Source: Ursidibacter maritimus
Lineage (GTDB): Bacteria > Pseudomonadota > Gammaproteobacteria > Enterobacterales > Pasteurellaceae
NCBI RefSeq assembly: GCF_009761395.1
Contig: NZ_LEKN01000001.1
Span: forward strand, 186,001-250,000
Length of the DNA stretch: 64,000 nt
Reading direction: 5' to 3'
The position numbers and the translations under genes are program-made. Each line of letters begins with the position of its first letter. Within the stretch, counting starts at the first letter, position 1. This document shows, in pieces, positions 47,845 through 56,216 of the stretch. The notes under the pieces are model-generated. The model had not been told where the DNA came from. It was given only the letters and a program-made list of their open reading frames with translations, and made no database searches.

Positions 47845-47977
47845 GTTGAGGCTTTAGAGAGCTTATTTTGTGTATTATACATACTTTATTTGGTTGCATT
47901 TTAACCTTAAAGTGGAAATAACGATTGATCTCATTCTTATTCTTTGGTGTAAATTACGTCTGAAAGACTAATCGGTC

Positions 47978-47991
47978 TTTTGTATACAAAA
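47978..47991. promoter_or_regulatory. 14-bp perfect palindrome in the surface lipoprotein leader
   Basis: TTTTGTATACAAAA lies 82 bases before the ATG at 48073. It is followed by a small hairpin (GAACTATT/AATAGTTC, about 47995-48020) and preceded by AAGAC/GTCTT. Could be an operator or leader RNA fold; no regulator is recognised. Confidence 0.45.
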
Positions 47992-48072
47992 GGGGAACTA
48001 TTGTATTTTAATAATAGTTCAAGATATTATGAGTGTCTTTACTCAATAACTTTATATAAAGGTTAAAAAATT

Positions 48073-49641
48073 ATGAACAAAAACAAATTTGTTAAATTTA
48101 GCTTAACGTTAATCTCAGCTGCAGTATTAGCAGCTTGTAGCTCTGGTGGTAGCAAAGGTGGTGACGATACAGCAGCAAAAGATGCAGCAGCTAAAGCAGC
48201 AGCAGCTAAAGCAGCACAAGAGGCAGCAGATAAAGCAGCTAAAGCAGCAGCAGCTAAAGCAGCAGCAGCTAAAGCAGCAGAAGAAAAAGTTAAAGCTACT
48301 ACATCTGTAGGTCACAAATTAGTTAAAAAGAACAAATCTAATTTTGTTTTAAATATCGAGAATGATTTGGCATCTAGCTCTACTGGTCGTTCAGACAATA
48401 TGAGTATTGAGCTATATCCAAGTTTAGATACTATCGTTGTATCGGTACCATTGAAAAAACAAGGTGATACATATGTTACAGATCCAACAGCACCTATTGG
48501 TTACTTAGAAGATTTTGATTTCCGTGGTAACACAGTCAATACTAGTGGTCAACACAAATTAAACCATATTTACAAAACTGCTGGTAATACTAAAGGCGGT
48601 GTTGTAAGAACAGCAAACGAAACTAAAACATCTACTGCTGGTACAGATTCTGGCTTAGCTTTGGTTTACCAAGAAGGTCGTAAAGTATATATCTCTAATG
48701 ATCAAGTTGTAGGTGGTGTTCATACAGCTGCTGATTTACGTGATCGTACTAAAACTGTTGCTGAAGTTTATGGACACAGAACCTTTGTTGATGGTAATTC
48801 TTTAGTAGGTAAAGATGCAAATGGTAAGGTAATTGGTAGTGAAAGTGCATTAGCAAACGCTCCTTTCGGTAAGAAAGACCAAAGAGGTGCATATACTGAA
48901 GGTACTAAGTTAAGTCATGTTCAATATGGTCGTGTAACATCGAAATTAGATCAGGTTAAGCGTGAAGATACTAAAAATGGCTTAGATACAGGTGCATATA
49001 AAACTAAAGTTGTTAGCTACGGTGAATATGGTGTAAATGGTACTGAGGATAGCTATTTCTATCGTGGTGTTGGTGATACTGCTTATAATGCAGACCTAGC
49101 GGCTAAATTAGCGGGTGATTATGCAACATATAATGGCAAAGGTCAAAAAGTTAATGCTGGTAGCCTAACTTACCAAGGTCATGCAGTAACTTATGGTTTC
49201 AAACATTCACCTGTATTAGAGAAAAAAGCACCAAGCAAAGAAGTTCCTAATGCTTTAAGTGCAGAGCCAAAAATCCCACAGCCAAATTTAGTAAGTGGTA
49301 CTCACGTTACAGCTAAAATTGATTTAGCAACTAAGAATGTTGCTGGTTCTTTATATGATGTATGGAGCAATGGTGCAAGTACAATCGCTAAATTTGATGG
49401 TAAATTAGAAAATAACGGAAGTATTTCTGGTACTTCTATGCGTTCAAGTGGTGGCGAAGGTACATTCAATGCGAACTTATTTGGTGAGCAAGCTCAAGAG
49501 TTAGGTGGTTCATTAGCAAGTAAAGCTACCGATCCAGCAAATAGCTGGGGTGCAGTATTCGGTGCTAAAGTACAAAATGTACCAGGTTCAGCTCCTGCTG
49601 AAGGATCTGCTTGGGGTGTTAAAACTGACGAAAACAAATAG
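48073..49641 (+). CDS. Slam-dependent surface lipoprotein (TbpB/fHbp-like barrel at the C-terminus)
   Basis: 522 aa. Lipobox LAAC puts the lipidated cysteine at residue 22, followed by a Gly/Ser/Asp spacer (SSGGSKGGDD). Residues 34-75 are an Ala/Lys tether. The middle (76-400) is unrecognised, with Gly-rich turns. The C-terminal 120 residues read like the eight-stranded barrel of TbpB-like and factor-H-binding lipoproteins: AKFDGKLENNGSISGTSMRSSGGEGTFNANLFG, then AQELGGSLA and WGAVFGAKVQ. The next gene encodes a Slam translocon, the known partner of such proteins. Ligand (transferrin, heme, factor H or other) cannot be told from this. Confidence 0.88.
   Translation: MNKNKFVKFSLTLISAAVLAACSSGGSKGGDDTAAKDAAAKAAAAKAAQEAADKAAKAAAAKAAAAKAAEEKVKATTSVGHKLVKKNKSNFVLNIENDLASSSTGRSDNMSIELYPSLDTIVVSVPLKKQGDTYVTDPTAPIGYLEDFDFRGNTVNTSGQHKLNHIYKTAGNTKGGVVRTANETKTSTAGTDSGLALVYQEGRKVYISNDQVVGGVHTAADLRDRTKTVAEVYGHRTFVDGNSLVGKDANGKVIGSESALANAPFGKKDQRGAYTEGTKLSHVQYGRVTSKLDQVKREDTKNGLDTGAYKTKVVSYGEYGVNGTEDSYFYRGVGDTAYNADLAAKLAGDYATYNGKGQKVNAGSLTYQGHAVTYGFKHSPVLEKKAPSKEVPNALSAEPKIPQPNLVSGTHVTAKIDLATKNVAGSLYDVWSNGASTIAKFDGKLENNGSISGTSMRSSGGEGTFNANLFGEQAQELGGSLASKATDPANSWGAVFGAKVQNVPGSAPAEGSAWGVKTDENK
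48172..48297 (+). repeat. Ala/Lys pentad repeat coding for the lipoprotein tether
   Basis: Residues 34-75 are runs of AAAKA-like pentads (15-bp units built from GCAGCTAAAGCAGCA). Such a unit can expand or contract in frame, changing tether length. Confidence 0.75.
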
Positions 49642-49666
49642 TTTTAGTTTAACTTAGCTTTATTGT

Positions 49667-49699
49667 AAACAGTCCATATCTAATATGGACTGTTTTTTT
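49667..49699 (+). terminator. Terminator between surface lipoprotein and Slam genes
   Basis: AAACAGTCCATAT (49667-49679) and ATATGGACTGTTT (49683-49695), a 13-bp perfect stem with a 3-nt loop, followed by T's to 49699. It lies inside the presumed two-gene unit, so the Slam gene probably needs read-through or its own promoter. Confidence 0.9.
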
Positions 49700-49708
49700 A
49701 GGAGTTTG

Positions 49709-49754
49709 TAGTCATTTCTATGATGTATTTATAGGTACATTATAGAAATGACTA
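49709..49754 (+). promoter_or_regulatory. 19-bp hairpin in the Slam gene leader
   Basis: TAGTCATTTCTATGATGTA (49709-49727) pairs with 49736-49754 around an 8-nt loop. Only one position departs from Watson-Crick pairing, and as RNA it is a G-U wobble. It ends 23 bases before the Slam ATG at 49778. It lacks a T tract, so it is not a simple terminator. Confidence 0.85.
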
Positions 49755-49777
49755 TATAACTATTAAGGAATTTTAAA

Positions 49778-51268
49778 ATGAATATAAAACCTTTATACCT
49801 TGCGCTTTTTTCAACTCTTATTCCTATATCTGGTGCTGCCTGGGAACTAAATAAAGACCCAAACCAAACGAGTGTAGATATGAAACCAGTTGTTAATTCT
49901 GATAAAATTGAAAAGGAGTTACTAAGAAATAATCAGATTGGACATGACAACATTTCGCAAGAAAGTGATAAAGTAGTTGTACAATATACAGGGCGTGAAT
50001 TAGTTGAAAATCCAGATATATTAGAAGATTTACTTGTAAAAGCATTGATAAGTAAAAATGTTGGTATTCTACCAGGATATATTAAGTTATATGCTTTAGT
50101 ACCAAATGCGGATACATCTTTAATTGATTGGGCAAATGCTATTTTATTAAGAGATAAGAATTTAAGTGATTCTATATTAGCCTATCGAACATTATATACC
50201 AAATTTCCAGATAACAATTTTATTCGTTTTCAATTGGCTGAGACACTATTTTATAACCAAGAATTTGAAGCTGCAAAAAAACAATTTGAACACTTAAAAG
50301 CCTCAAGAGGCGTATCACAACAAGATATTGTGGTATTTGATAACTATATTAATGCAATCAACCGTAAAGAAGAATGGGACTTTTCTTTTGGTGGTACCTT
50401 TTTAAATGATAAAAATTTATCAAATGCAGCTAAACAAGGAACAAAAGTTACATTACCAAATGGTCATTCAATTACGTATTCGTCTCCAAGACAATCCGGA
50501 AAAGGTGTTTCTGCATGGGTTGGCGCAAATAAGCAATGGAATCTGAGTAACGGTAAATATATTGCCTTTGATAGCAATTTATCCACTAAATATTATTGGG
50601 ATAATAAATACTATAATGATGTCAATGCTCATGTTGGACTAGGTATCGGCTATTCTAATGCGAGATTAGATTTGTCTTTAACTCCTTATATTGATAAACG
50701 CTGGTATGCTGGTGGAGCTAATTCAACCAAGTCTCTAAAAAAATATTCTAACACCTATGGTGCAGTATTTAATTTATCGTATTGGCTAAATCAGAACTGG
50801 AAATATACGTCCTCTTATGACTTTGGTTATGAAATGTATGATAGATTGAGTTATAGCAAACAATATAATGGTGCATCTCATAGTCTGTCTAATAGCGTAA
50901 TGTATTTACCAAGTGCTACACAATACTGGTCATTGGCTCTTGATACAGCTAAAAAATCAGCTAAAGATGATACTAACTCTTACGAGCGAATTGGCACAAG
51001 ACTAACCTGGGGGCAGGAATGGGGTAAAGGTTTTGCGACTTCTACTACCTTAGGAGTAGGTAAACGTAACTACAAAGAAAAAACTTTCTTTGGTATGAAA
51101 CAAAAAAATAAGGAATATTCTGCATCTATTTCGCTATGGAATAAAAATCTACATTTCTGGGGCTTAACACCAAGATTAACATTTAATTACTCTAAAACAG
51201 ATAGTAATATTGCTATATATTCTTATGATAAGAAACAGATTTTCTTAAATGTAAACAAAAGTTTTTAG
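49778..51268 (+). CDS. Slam, surface lipoprotein assembly modulator (DUF560 translocon)
   Basis: 496 aa. Signal peptide to SGA-A (about residue 20). Residues about 110-200 form TPR-like helices (LSDSILAYRTLYTKFPDNNFIRFQLAETLFYNQEFEAAKKQF). The remaining 290 residues are alternating beta-strands of the DUF560 barrel, including VSAWVGANKQW, LSLTPYIDKRWYAGG, RIGTRLTWGQEWGKG and a C-terminal VNKSF ending in Phe. Slam proteins sit in the outer membrane and place lipoproteins such as TbpB and fHbp on the cell surface. The adjacent upstream lipoprotein is the likely substrate. Confidence 0.93.
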   Translation: MNIKPLYLALFSTLIPISGAAWELNKDPNQTSVDMKPVVNSDKIEKELLRNNQIGHDNISQESDKVVVQYTGRELVENPDILEDLLVKALISKNVGILPGYIKLYALVPNADTSLIDWANAILLRDKNLSDSILAYRTLYTKFPDNNFIRFQLAETLFYNQEFEAAKKQFEHLKASRGVSQQDIVVFDNYINAINRKEEWDFSFGGTFLNDKNLSNAAKQGTKVTLPNGHSITYSSPRQSGKGVSAWVGANKQWNLSNGKYIAFDSNLSTKYYWDNKYYNDVNAHVGLGIGYSNARLDLSLTPYIDKRWYAGGANSTKSLKKYSNTYGAVFNLSYWLNQNWKYTSSYDFGYEMYDRLSYSKQYNGASHSLSNSVMYLPSATQYWSLALDTAKKSAKDDTNSYERIGTRLTWGQEWGKGFATSTTLGVGKRNYKEKTFFGMKQKNKEYSASISLWNKNLHFWGLTPRLTFNYSKTDSNIAIYSYDKKQIFLNVNKSF

Positions 51269-51775
51269 TTGTTCTTAAAAGAGTAGCTTCATAGCTAAGA
51301 TTGCTGTTAATAAATACTTTAAAGTTGAAGCAGTACAGTATTCCTGTTAATCTGCTTCAGCCTCAAAAATAAAATAAGAAGTGGAGAATTAGGACTAACT
51401 ATTGTTAGATTATAATCCAATCTGTGCAAACCAATACGTATATATAAGCTAAGAAATTATATAATACGGGTCGGGTTTATCCCCACCTATATCTTAAATG
51501 AGTTAAAATAAACAATACAACCGTTGTCAGTATATCGTTTCTCCCATCCGGATCATTTGATTTGTGAGTATTGATTGCAAACTCTCACGCGCCCCCAGTT
51601 TACAACGTCCAAATCACTGGCAAAAACCTATTTCAAAGATGAAAAAATTCTAGCAATTAAGTATGTTTAATAATGAATTTCCATCGTTAAAAAATTTTTA
51701 GGGATACATTTGCGACGAGATAAATTAGAATAGTCACACAATACTGAAATAAACAGACTAATTTTATAGAAAAAA
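51269..51775. other. Intergenic stretch with an orphan IS1016-like left end
   Basis: No gene is visible. At 51326-51364 lies an isolated IS terminal palindrome (see that entry). The rest (51365-51775), including a short GC-richer patch near 51540-51610, matches nothing I recognise. It is probably decayed insertion sequence debris plus the engB promoter. Confidence 0.6.
51326..51364 (-). mobile_element. Orphan left end of an IS1016-like element
   Basis: TGAAGCAG (51326-51333) and CTGCTTCA (51352-51359) with an 18-nt gap. The 8-bp arms and the gap length equal those of the left end at 4135-4168 (TGAAGTAG/CTACTTCA), and both have TAAT before the right arm and CAGCC just after. No transposase coding follows. 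Confidence 0.6.
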
Positions 51776-52402
51776 ATGACAGAGATTAAACTTAACTATC
51801 ATAAAACCCATTTTTTAACTTCTGCCCCTGATATTCGTCATTTACCTGAAGATAATGGCGTAGAAATTGCTTTTGCAGGGCGTTCTAATGCAGGAAAATC
51901 AACCGCATTAAATGCACTCACTAACCAAAAAAGCCTTGCTCGCACATCAAAAACCCCAGGTCGAACTCAGCTTATCAACCTATTTGAAGTTGAGCCAAAC
52001 TGTAAGCTCGTTGATTTACCTGGTTATGGCTACGCCGCTGTACCTGAACAGATGAAACGCCAGTGGCAAGATGCTTTAGGCGAGTATTTGCAGAAACGAA
52101 ATTGTTTGCGTGGCGTGGTGATTTTAATGGATATTCGCCACCCATTAAAAGATCTCGATCAACAGATGATCGAATGGGCAGTCGCATCAGAACTTCCAGT
52201 GCTATTACTTTTAACCAAAGCGGATAAATTGAGCCAAAGTGCGAGAAGTAAGCAAGTGAAAATGGTCAGAGAAGCTATTTTACCTTTCCAAGGTGATGTT
52301 CAAGTAGAAGCCTATTCCGCCCTAAACCGTATTGGTATTGATAAATTAGCTAACAAACTTGATACTTGGTTTGCAGAAGTATTTGCCACAATAGAGGAAT
52401 AA
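51776..52402 (+). CDS. engB: Ribosome biogenesis GTPase EngB/YsxC (YihA)
   Basis: 208 aa. G1 GRSNAGKST near residue 36, G2 TSKTPGRTQ near 55, G3 DLPGYGYA near 79, G4 TKADK near 148. Closely matches E. coli YihA, including [16 protein letters not shown]. It is an essential GTPase for 50S assembly and cell division. The ribosome site is weak (AGAAAAAA). rraB follows after 3 nt, so they form a unit. Confidence 0.97.
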   Translation: MTEIKLNYHKTHFLTSAPDIRHLPEDNGVEIAFAGRSNAGKSTALNALTNQKSLARTSKTPGRTQLINLFEVEPNCKLVDLPGYGYAAVPEQMKRQWQDALGEYLQKRNCLRGVVILMDIRHPLKDLDQQMIEWAVASELPVLLLLTKADKLSQSARSKQVKMVREAILPFQGDVQVEAYSALNRIGIDKLANKLDTWFAEVFATIEE

Positions 52403-52405
52403 ACA

Positions 52406-52831
52406 ATGTACGATTTAACCGAATTACGCCAAACCACCGATGAAATTATCGAAGACTTACTCGCTGATGGTTCAGATCCTGAAGCACTTTATATTATTGA
52501 GCACCACGTAGCCCACCACGATTTTGATAAACTAGAAAAATTAGTGGTTGATGCCTATAAACTTGGCTACGAAATTTCTGAAGCTGAAGAACTTGAAGAA
52601 GAAAATGGTAAAGTTATTTTCGTGTGTGACATTGTCAGTGAAATTGAATTAAATGCTGACTTGATCACCGCACAGCAAAAAGAGTTACTGCCCTTGATTG
52701 AAAAAGCAGGAGCAGAATACGAAGGTTGGGGAACCTATTTTGAAGATCCAAACAGCGATGAAGATGAATATGGTGAAGACGGTGAATTCTTCGATGATGA
52801 AGATGACGATTTCGAGGATGAACGCCGTTAA
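52406..52831 (+). CDS. rraB: Regulator of ribonuclease E activity B
   Basis: 141 aa, acidic. The pattern TDEIIEDLLADGSDPEALYIIEHH and EGWGTYFEDPN matches E. coli RraB (YjgD), and the C-terminus is an Asp/Glu run as in that protein. RraB binds RNase E and changes degradosome make-up. Here its target rne lies about 6 kb upstream in the same window. It is the second gene after engB and ends at a strong bidirectional terminator. Confidence 0.95.
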   Translation: MYDLTELRQTTDEIIEDLLADGSDPEALYIIEHHVAHHDFDKLEKLVVDAYKLGYEISEAEELEEENGKVIFVCDIVSEIELNADLITAQQKELLPLIEKAGAEYEGWGTYFEDPNSDEDEYGEDGEFFDDEDDDFEDERR

Positions 52832-52965
52832 TTAACAAGCGGTCGGATAGGCAAAAAATTTTGCAGAACTCACTACTTAAGTCTAAGTCTATTTCTAATC
52901 AATGGTCACCGCCCTGATCTTCTACATATGAGTAGATGCAATCTGTCCTATTTTCCGCTTAAATC

Positions 52966-52997
52966 AAAATGGCAAGGAATTAGCCTTGCCATTTTTT
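52966..52997. terminator. Bidirectional terminator between rraB and the yebE-like gene
   Basis: AAAATGGCAAGG (52966-52977) and CCTTGCCATTTT (52984-52995), a 12-bp stem with a 6-nt loop and T/A tracts on both sides. Confidence 0.9.
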
Positions 52998-53010
52998 GTA
53001 AAAAATATAA

Positions 53011-53649
53011 TTAAAAGCCCGCTTGTTTTTCAAGTTGTTCAACTAAAGCGTCATCAAGATTTAACGCTGTGGCGAGTTGTGATAAGAATACAATCTCTTT
53101 ACGAGAAAGTTCTTTACAAACAACACGAGCGGCTAAATAAACCTGGCTTGCTAATGCAACATCGTTACCGACAATGCTAGCGATCTCGGAAACTCGAATA
53201 GGGTTTGCGATTTCTTGTGATAGCCATTGTTGTAATTCAGGGTCATTACCCCCTTCTTGCTCAATTAATGCTTTTTCGTGTTCATCAAGTATGCCATCAG
53301 ACAGTGCTGCTGCAATCATTGTGCGCAAAATTACATTACTACGTTCTTCTTCGCTATGATATGTTGAAGTAAATGCAGCTTCAGACACTTGTTGCTGAGT
53401 ATTTGCCTGATCTTTTTGATAATTTTGATAGGCTTGGTAAGCAATACTGCCCAATGCAGCGAGTGAGCCAAGTTTTGTTAGGCTTGCTCCACCATTTCTG
53501 CCTAATACCATTGATAAAATACCCGCTAAAGCAGCACCACCACCAATTTTAGTGATTGTATCTGCTGTATTTTCACTTGGTTTATTGATTTTGCCCGCAG
53601 ATTGTTTCACGGTGCCTAATACGGTATTTAAAATTTGATTAAAATTCAT
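53011..53649 (-). CDS. yebE: DUF533 / TerB-like inner membrane protein, YebE-like
   Basis: 212 aa. The N-terminal part is amphipathic and Gly/Ala-rich (GGGAALAGILSMVLGRNGGASLTKLGSLAALGSIAYQAYQNY), a probable membrane segment at about 35-65. The C-terminal half is a TerB-like helical domain: RTMIAAALSDGILDEHEKALIEQEG, the metal-binding D-G-E pattern. E. coli YebE belongs to the same DUF533 family and is envelope-stress induced. Function is unknown. Single gene. Confidence 0.88.
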   Translation of the reverse strand: MNFNQILNTVLGTVKQSAGKINKPSENTADTITKIGGGAALAGILSMVLGRNGGASLTKLGSLAALGSIAYQAYQNYQKDQANTQQQVSEAAFTSTYHSEEERSNVILRTMIAAALSDGILDEHEKALIEQEGGNDPELQQWLSQEIANPIRVSEIASIVGNDVALASQVYLAARVVCKELSRKEIVFLSQLATALNLDDALVEQLEKQAGF

Positions 53650-53874
53650 ATTCTTTCCTTAACGTTGATTAAAAAATTGGTCGATAGACTAGACCGCTAA
53701 AACTCAAAATAATTCAGTTATTTAAAGTTATATTGCTTTAACTCATCTAGGAAATATATTTTTCCCTAGTGCAGTCAAAAGATCGGTCAGATAATATTTT
53801 CCATTCTTTTAGGGATTAGTCTTAATCTCTGTTAGAATGACGAAATTTATATGACGTAATTTATAACAAGCATT

Positions 53875-54543
53875 ATGGCACTTATCGAATATTACCCTCC
53901 AACAGACCCTTGGCTAGATGAAGTTTATCGAGATAATCATATTTTGGTAATCAATAAACCGAGTGGATTACTTTCTGTTCCAGGAAATCGGCCTGAATAT
54001 CAGGATAGTGCAATGGTTCGAGTTCAACAGAAATATGGCTTTACAGAGCCTGCTCATCGTTTAGATATGGCAACAAGTGGGATCTTACTGTTTGCATTAA
54101 GTAAACAGGCAGAAAAAGAGTTAAAGCGTCAATTTCGTGAACGTGAGCCGAAAAAGCATTATCAAGCGTTACTATGGGGTAAATTAGGCGAGAGCGTTGG
54201 CGATACTGGCACAATCAATTTTCCGTTAATTTGTGATTGGGAAAATCGCCCTCGTCAGAAAATCTGTTTTGAGCGAGGTAAACAAGCGGTAACATTCTAT
54301 GAAATTCTTGCACATTATCCGAATAACATTACAAGGGTAAAATTAACTCCATATACAGGGCGTTCACATCAATTAAGAGTGCATAGTTTGGCGTTAGGAC
54401 ACCCTATTTTAGGCGATAAATTTTATGCAAATCCACTGGCAAGAAGTTTGGCTCCAAGGCTTTGTTTACACGCACAATCGCTATCTATTACTCACCCGAT
54501 TACAGGTGAACCAATGACTTTTAATGTTGACCCTGATTTTTAG
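53875..54543 (+). CDS. rluA: Pseudouridine synthase RluA (23S rRNA U746 / tRNA U32)
   Basis: 222 aa without an S4 domain, as in E. coli RluA. The catalytic Asp64 lies in AHRLDMATSGILLFA. Other conserved blocks: LVINKPSGLLSVPGN near residue 23 and LTPYTGRSHQLRVH near 160. It modifies 23S rRNA U746 and several tRNAs at position 32. The gene contains an uptake signal. The MATE gene follows in the same direction after 58 bases. Confidence 0.95.
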   Translation: MALIEYYPPTDPWLDEVYRDNHILVINKPSGLLSVPGNRPEYQDSAMVRVQQKYGFTEPAHRLDMATSGILLFALSKQAEKELKRQFREREPKKHYQALLWGKLGESVGDTGTINFPLICDWENRPRQKICFERGKQAVTFYEILAHYPNNITRVKLTPYTGRSHQLRVHSLALGHPILGDKFYANPLARSLAPRLCLHAQSLSITHPITGEPMTFNVDPDF

Positions 54544-54601
54544 AAACACAATAAATTAAACTGGCGAACAAGAAACTAAAAAATGAAAAGGGAGAAATAA
54601 G

Positions 54602-55993
54602 ATGAACTTTCAATGGCAACAATATCCTGAAAATATGAAACGGCTGTTAAAACTGACAACGCCTATTTTTATTTCTCAGCTAGCAGTTTCAGGAATGGGA
54701 TTGGCAGATATTATTATGGCTGGATTAGTCAGTGATGCTGATGTTTCAGCAATTGCGGTTAGCAATTCTATTTACTTTCCTCTGTTTCTATTTGTTTTAG
54801 GGATCTTAAATGCCATTACCCCAACAGTTTCTTACCTAAATGGTTCAGGTCAACGCCATTTAATTGTCCACCAGATTCGTCAAGGTTTTTGGATTGTAAT
54901 TGGTTTAAGTATTCCACTTATTACCATTTATTTGAATAGCAATCTTATTCTTGAATTTATGCAAACACCTGCGGAGTTTTCTGGTAAAACTGCACAATAT
55001 TTAGTTGCATTAAGTGTCGGGCTTATCCCTGCATTGTTATCCGTAAATTTACGCTGTATGAATGATGGTTTATCTAACCCTAAGCCTGCGATGATCATTA
55101 CTTTCATTGGTTTATTACTTAACATTCCACTGAATTATATTTTTATCTTTGGAAAATTCGGCTTACCCGAAATGGGAGCAGTTGGCTGTGGTGTCGCAAC
55201 GGCTATTGTGAATTGGATAATGTTTGGCTTGATGCTACATTACTGCTATACCAACCAACCCCAAAAAGATATTAAGTTATTCGATAAGTGGATCGAAATG
55301 CCAAACCGAGAAACTTTGCTCAAGCTATTTAAATTGGGCACTCCTATTGGTTTTGCTCTTTTTACGGAAGTAATGTTATTTGCTACATCATCTCTCATTA
55401 TTTCACCTTTAGGGGCACAAGTGGTTGCAAGCCATCAAATTGCGTTACAGACAAGTTCTCTCTTTTTTATGATCCCACTCTCTTTTGGGATTGCGACGAC
55501 AATTCTTGTTGGGCAGACACTTGGACAAAAAAATATTGAAGGAGCAAAACATCTCAGCTATCACGCACTCTTTACGGGAGTAATATTAGCGATTTTCTTT
55601 GCTGCGGTGATTTTTCTTTGTCGAAATTTACTCCCACACGCATTTACAAGTGATCCAACTTCTATTGCAATTGCATCAAGCCTACTGATTTTTGCAGCGA
55701 TTTATCAAATTCCTGATGCTTTACAAGTGGTGTGTAATGGTATTTTACGCGGTTATAAATATACCAATCCCACTCTAGCCATTACGATTTTCTGCTATTG
55801 GCTAGTGGGAATGCCCTTTGGATATATTTTGTCGATGACTGACTGGCTAGGCCAACCAATGGCAGCAAGCGGTTTCTGGATTATGTTCTGCATTAGTTTG
55901 AGTATTGCAGCTGCATTACTATTCTATCAAATGCGAAAAATTCAAGCTGTCCCCGAAGAGACGTTAATTCAGCGTTTGGAAAGGATTAAATAG
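54602..55993 (+). CDS. MATE family multidrug efflux pump (NorM/HmrM type)
   Basis: 463 aa, the length of H. influenzae HmrM. Twelve hydrophobic helices in two symmetrical halves are visible. MATE hallmarks: ISQLAVSGMGLADIIMAGLVS near residue 25, LNAITPTVSYLNGSG, and the second-half SSLIISPLGAQVVASHQIALQ near 265. Inner membrane; drug/Na+ antiport is the family activity. AAAAGGGAGAAATAAG precedes the ATG. It is convergent with crp. Confidence 0.94.
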   Translation: MNFQWQQYPENMKRLLKLTTPIFISQLAVSGMGLADIIMAGLVSDADVSAIAVSNSIYFPLFLFVLGILNAITPTVSYLNGSGQRHLIVHQIRQGFWIVIGLSIPLITIYLNSNLILEFMQTPAEFSGKTAQYLVALSVGLIPALLSVNLRCMNDGLSNPKPAMIITFIGLLLNIPLNYIFIFGKFGLPEMGAVGCGVATAIVNWIMFGLMLHYCYTNQPQKDIKLFDKWIEMPNRETLLKLFKLGTPIGFALFTEVMLFATSSLIISPLGAQVVASHQIALQTSSLFFMIPLSFGIATTILVGQTLGQKNIEGAKHLSYHALFTGVILAIFFAAVIFLCRNLLPHAFTSDPTSIAIASSLLIFAAIYQIPDALQVVCNGILRGYKYTNPTLAITIFCYWLVGMPFGYILSMTDWLGQPMAASGFWIMFCISLSIAAALLFYQMRKIQAVPEETLIQRLERIK

Positions 55994-56097
55994 GTTGTAA
56001 TAGACCAAAATAGCTAGTCTTTTTATAGTATTTTCACAAAATAAGTTGTAGAAAATCATATCCTATAACCACTATTGTGCCATTACACCTTTACACC

Positions 56098-56161
56098 TTT
56101 GGGGTATCCCCTATTAATCAAACCTCTAGCACAATGTCTAGAGATTTGTGAGTACCCCAAA
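56098..56161. repeat. Nested inverted repeat between MATE gene and crp
   Basis: Outer arms TTTGGGGTA (56098-56106) and TACCCCAAA (56153-56161); inner arms CTCTAG (56124-56129) and CTAGAG (56138-56143). Lies between convergent genes; could be a terminator or a small structured RNA. Confidence 0.5.
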
Positions 56162-56216
56162 ATACCTTTACATTTATATATCAAGGCATTTAATATCATA
56201 TTAGAGTATAGTTAGA

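Noticed and set aside
47920-47945. Fur box upstream of the surface lipoprotein
   Set aside because: TTGATCTCATTCTTATTC has a faint resemblance, but too many mismatches to the 19-bp consensus on either strand.
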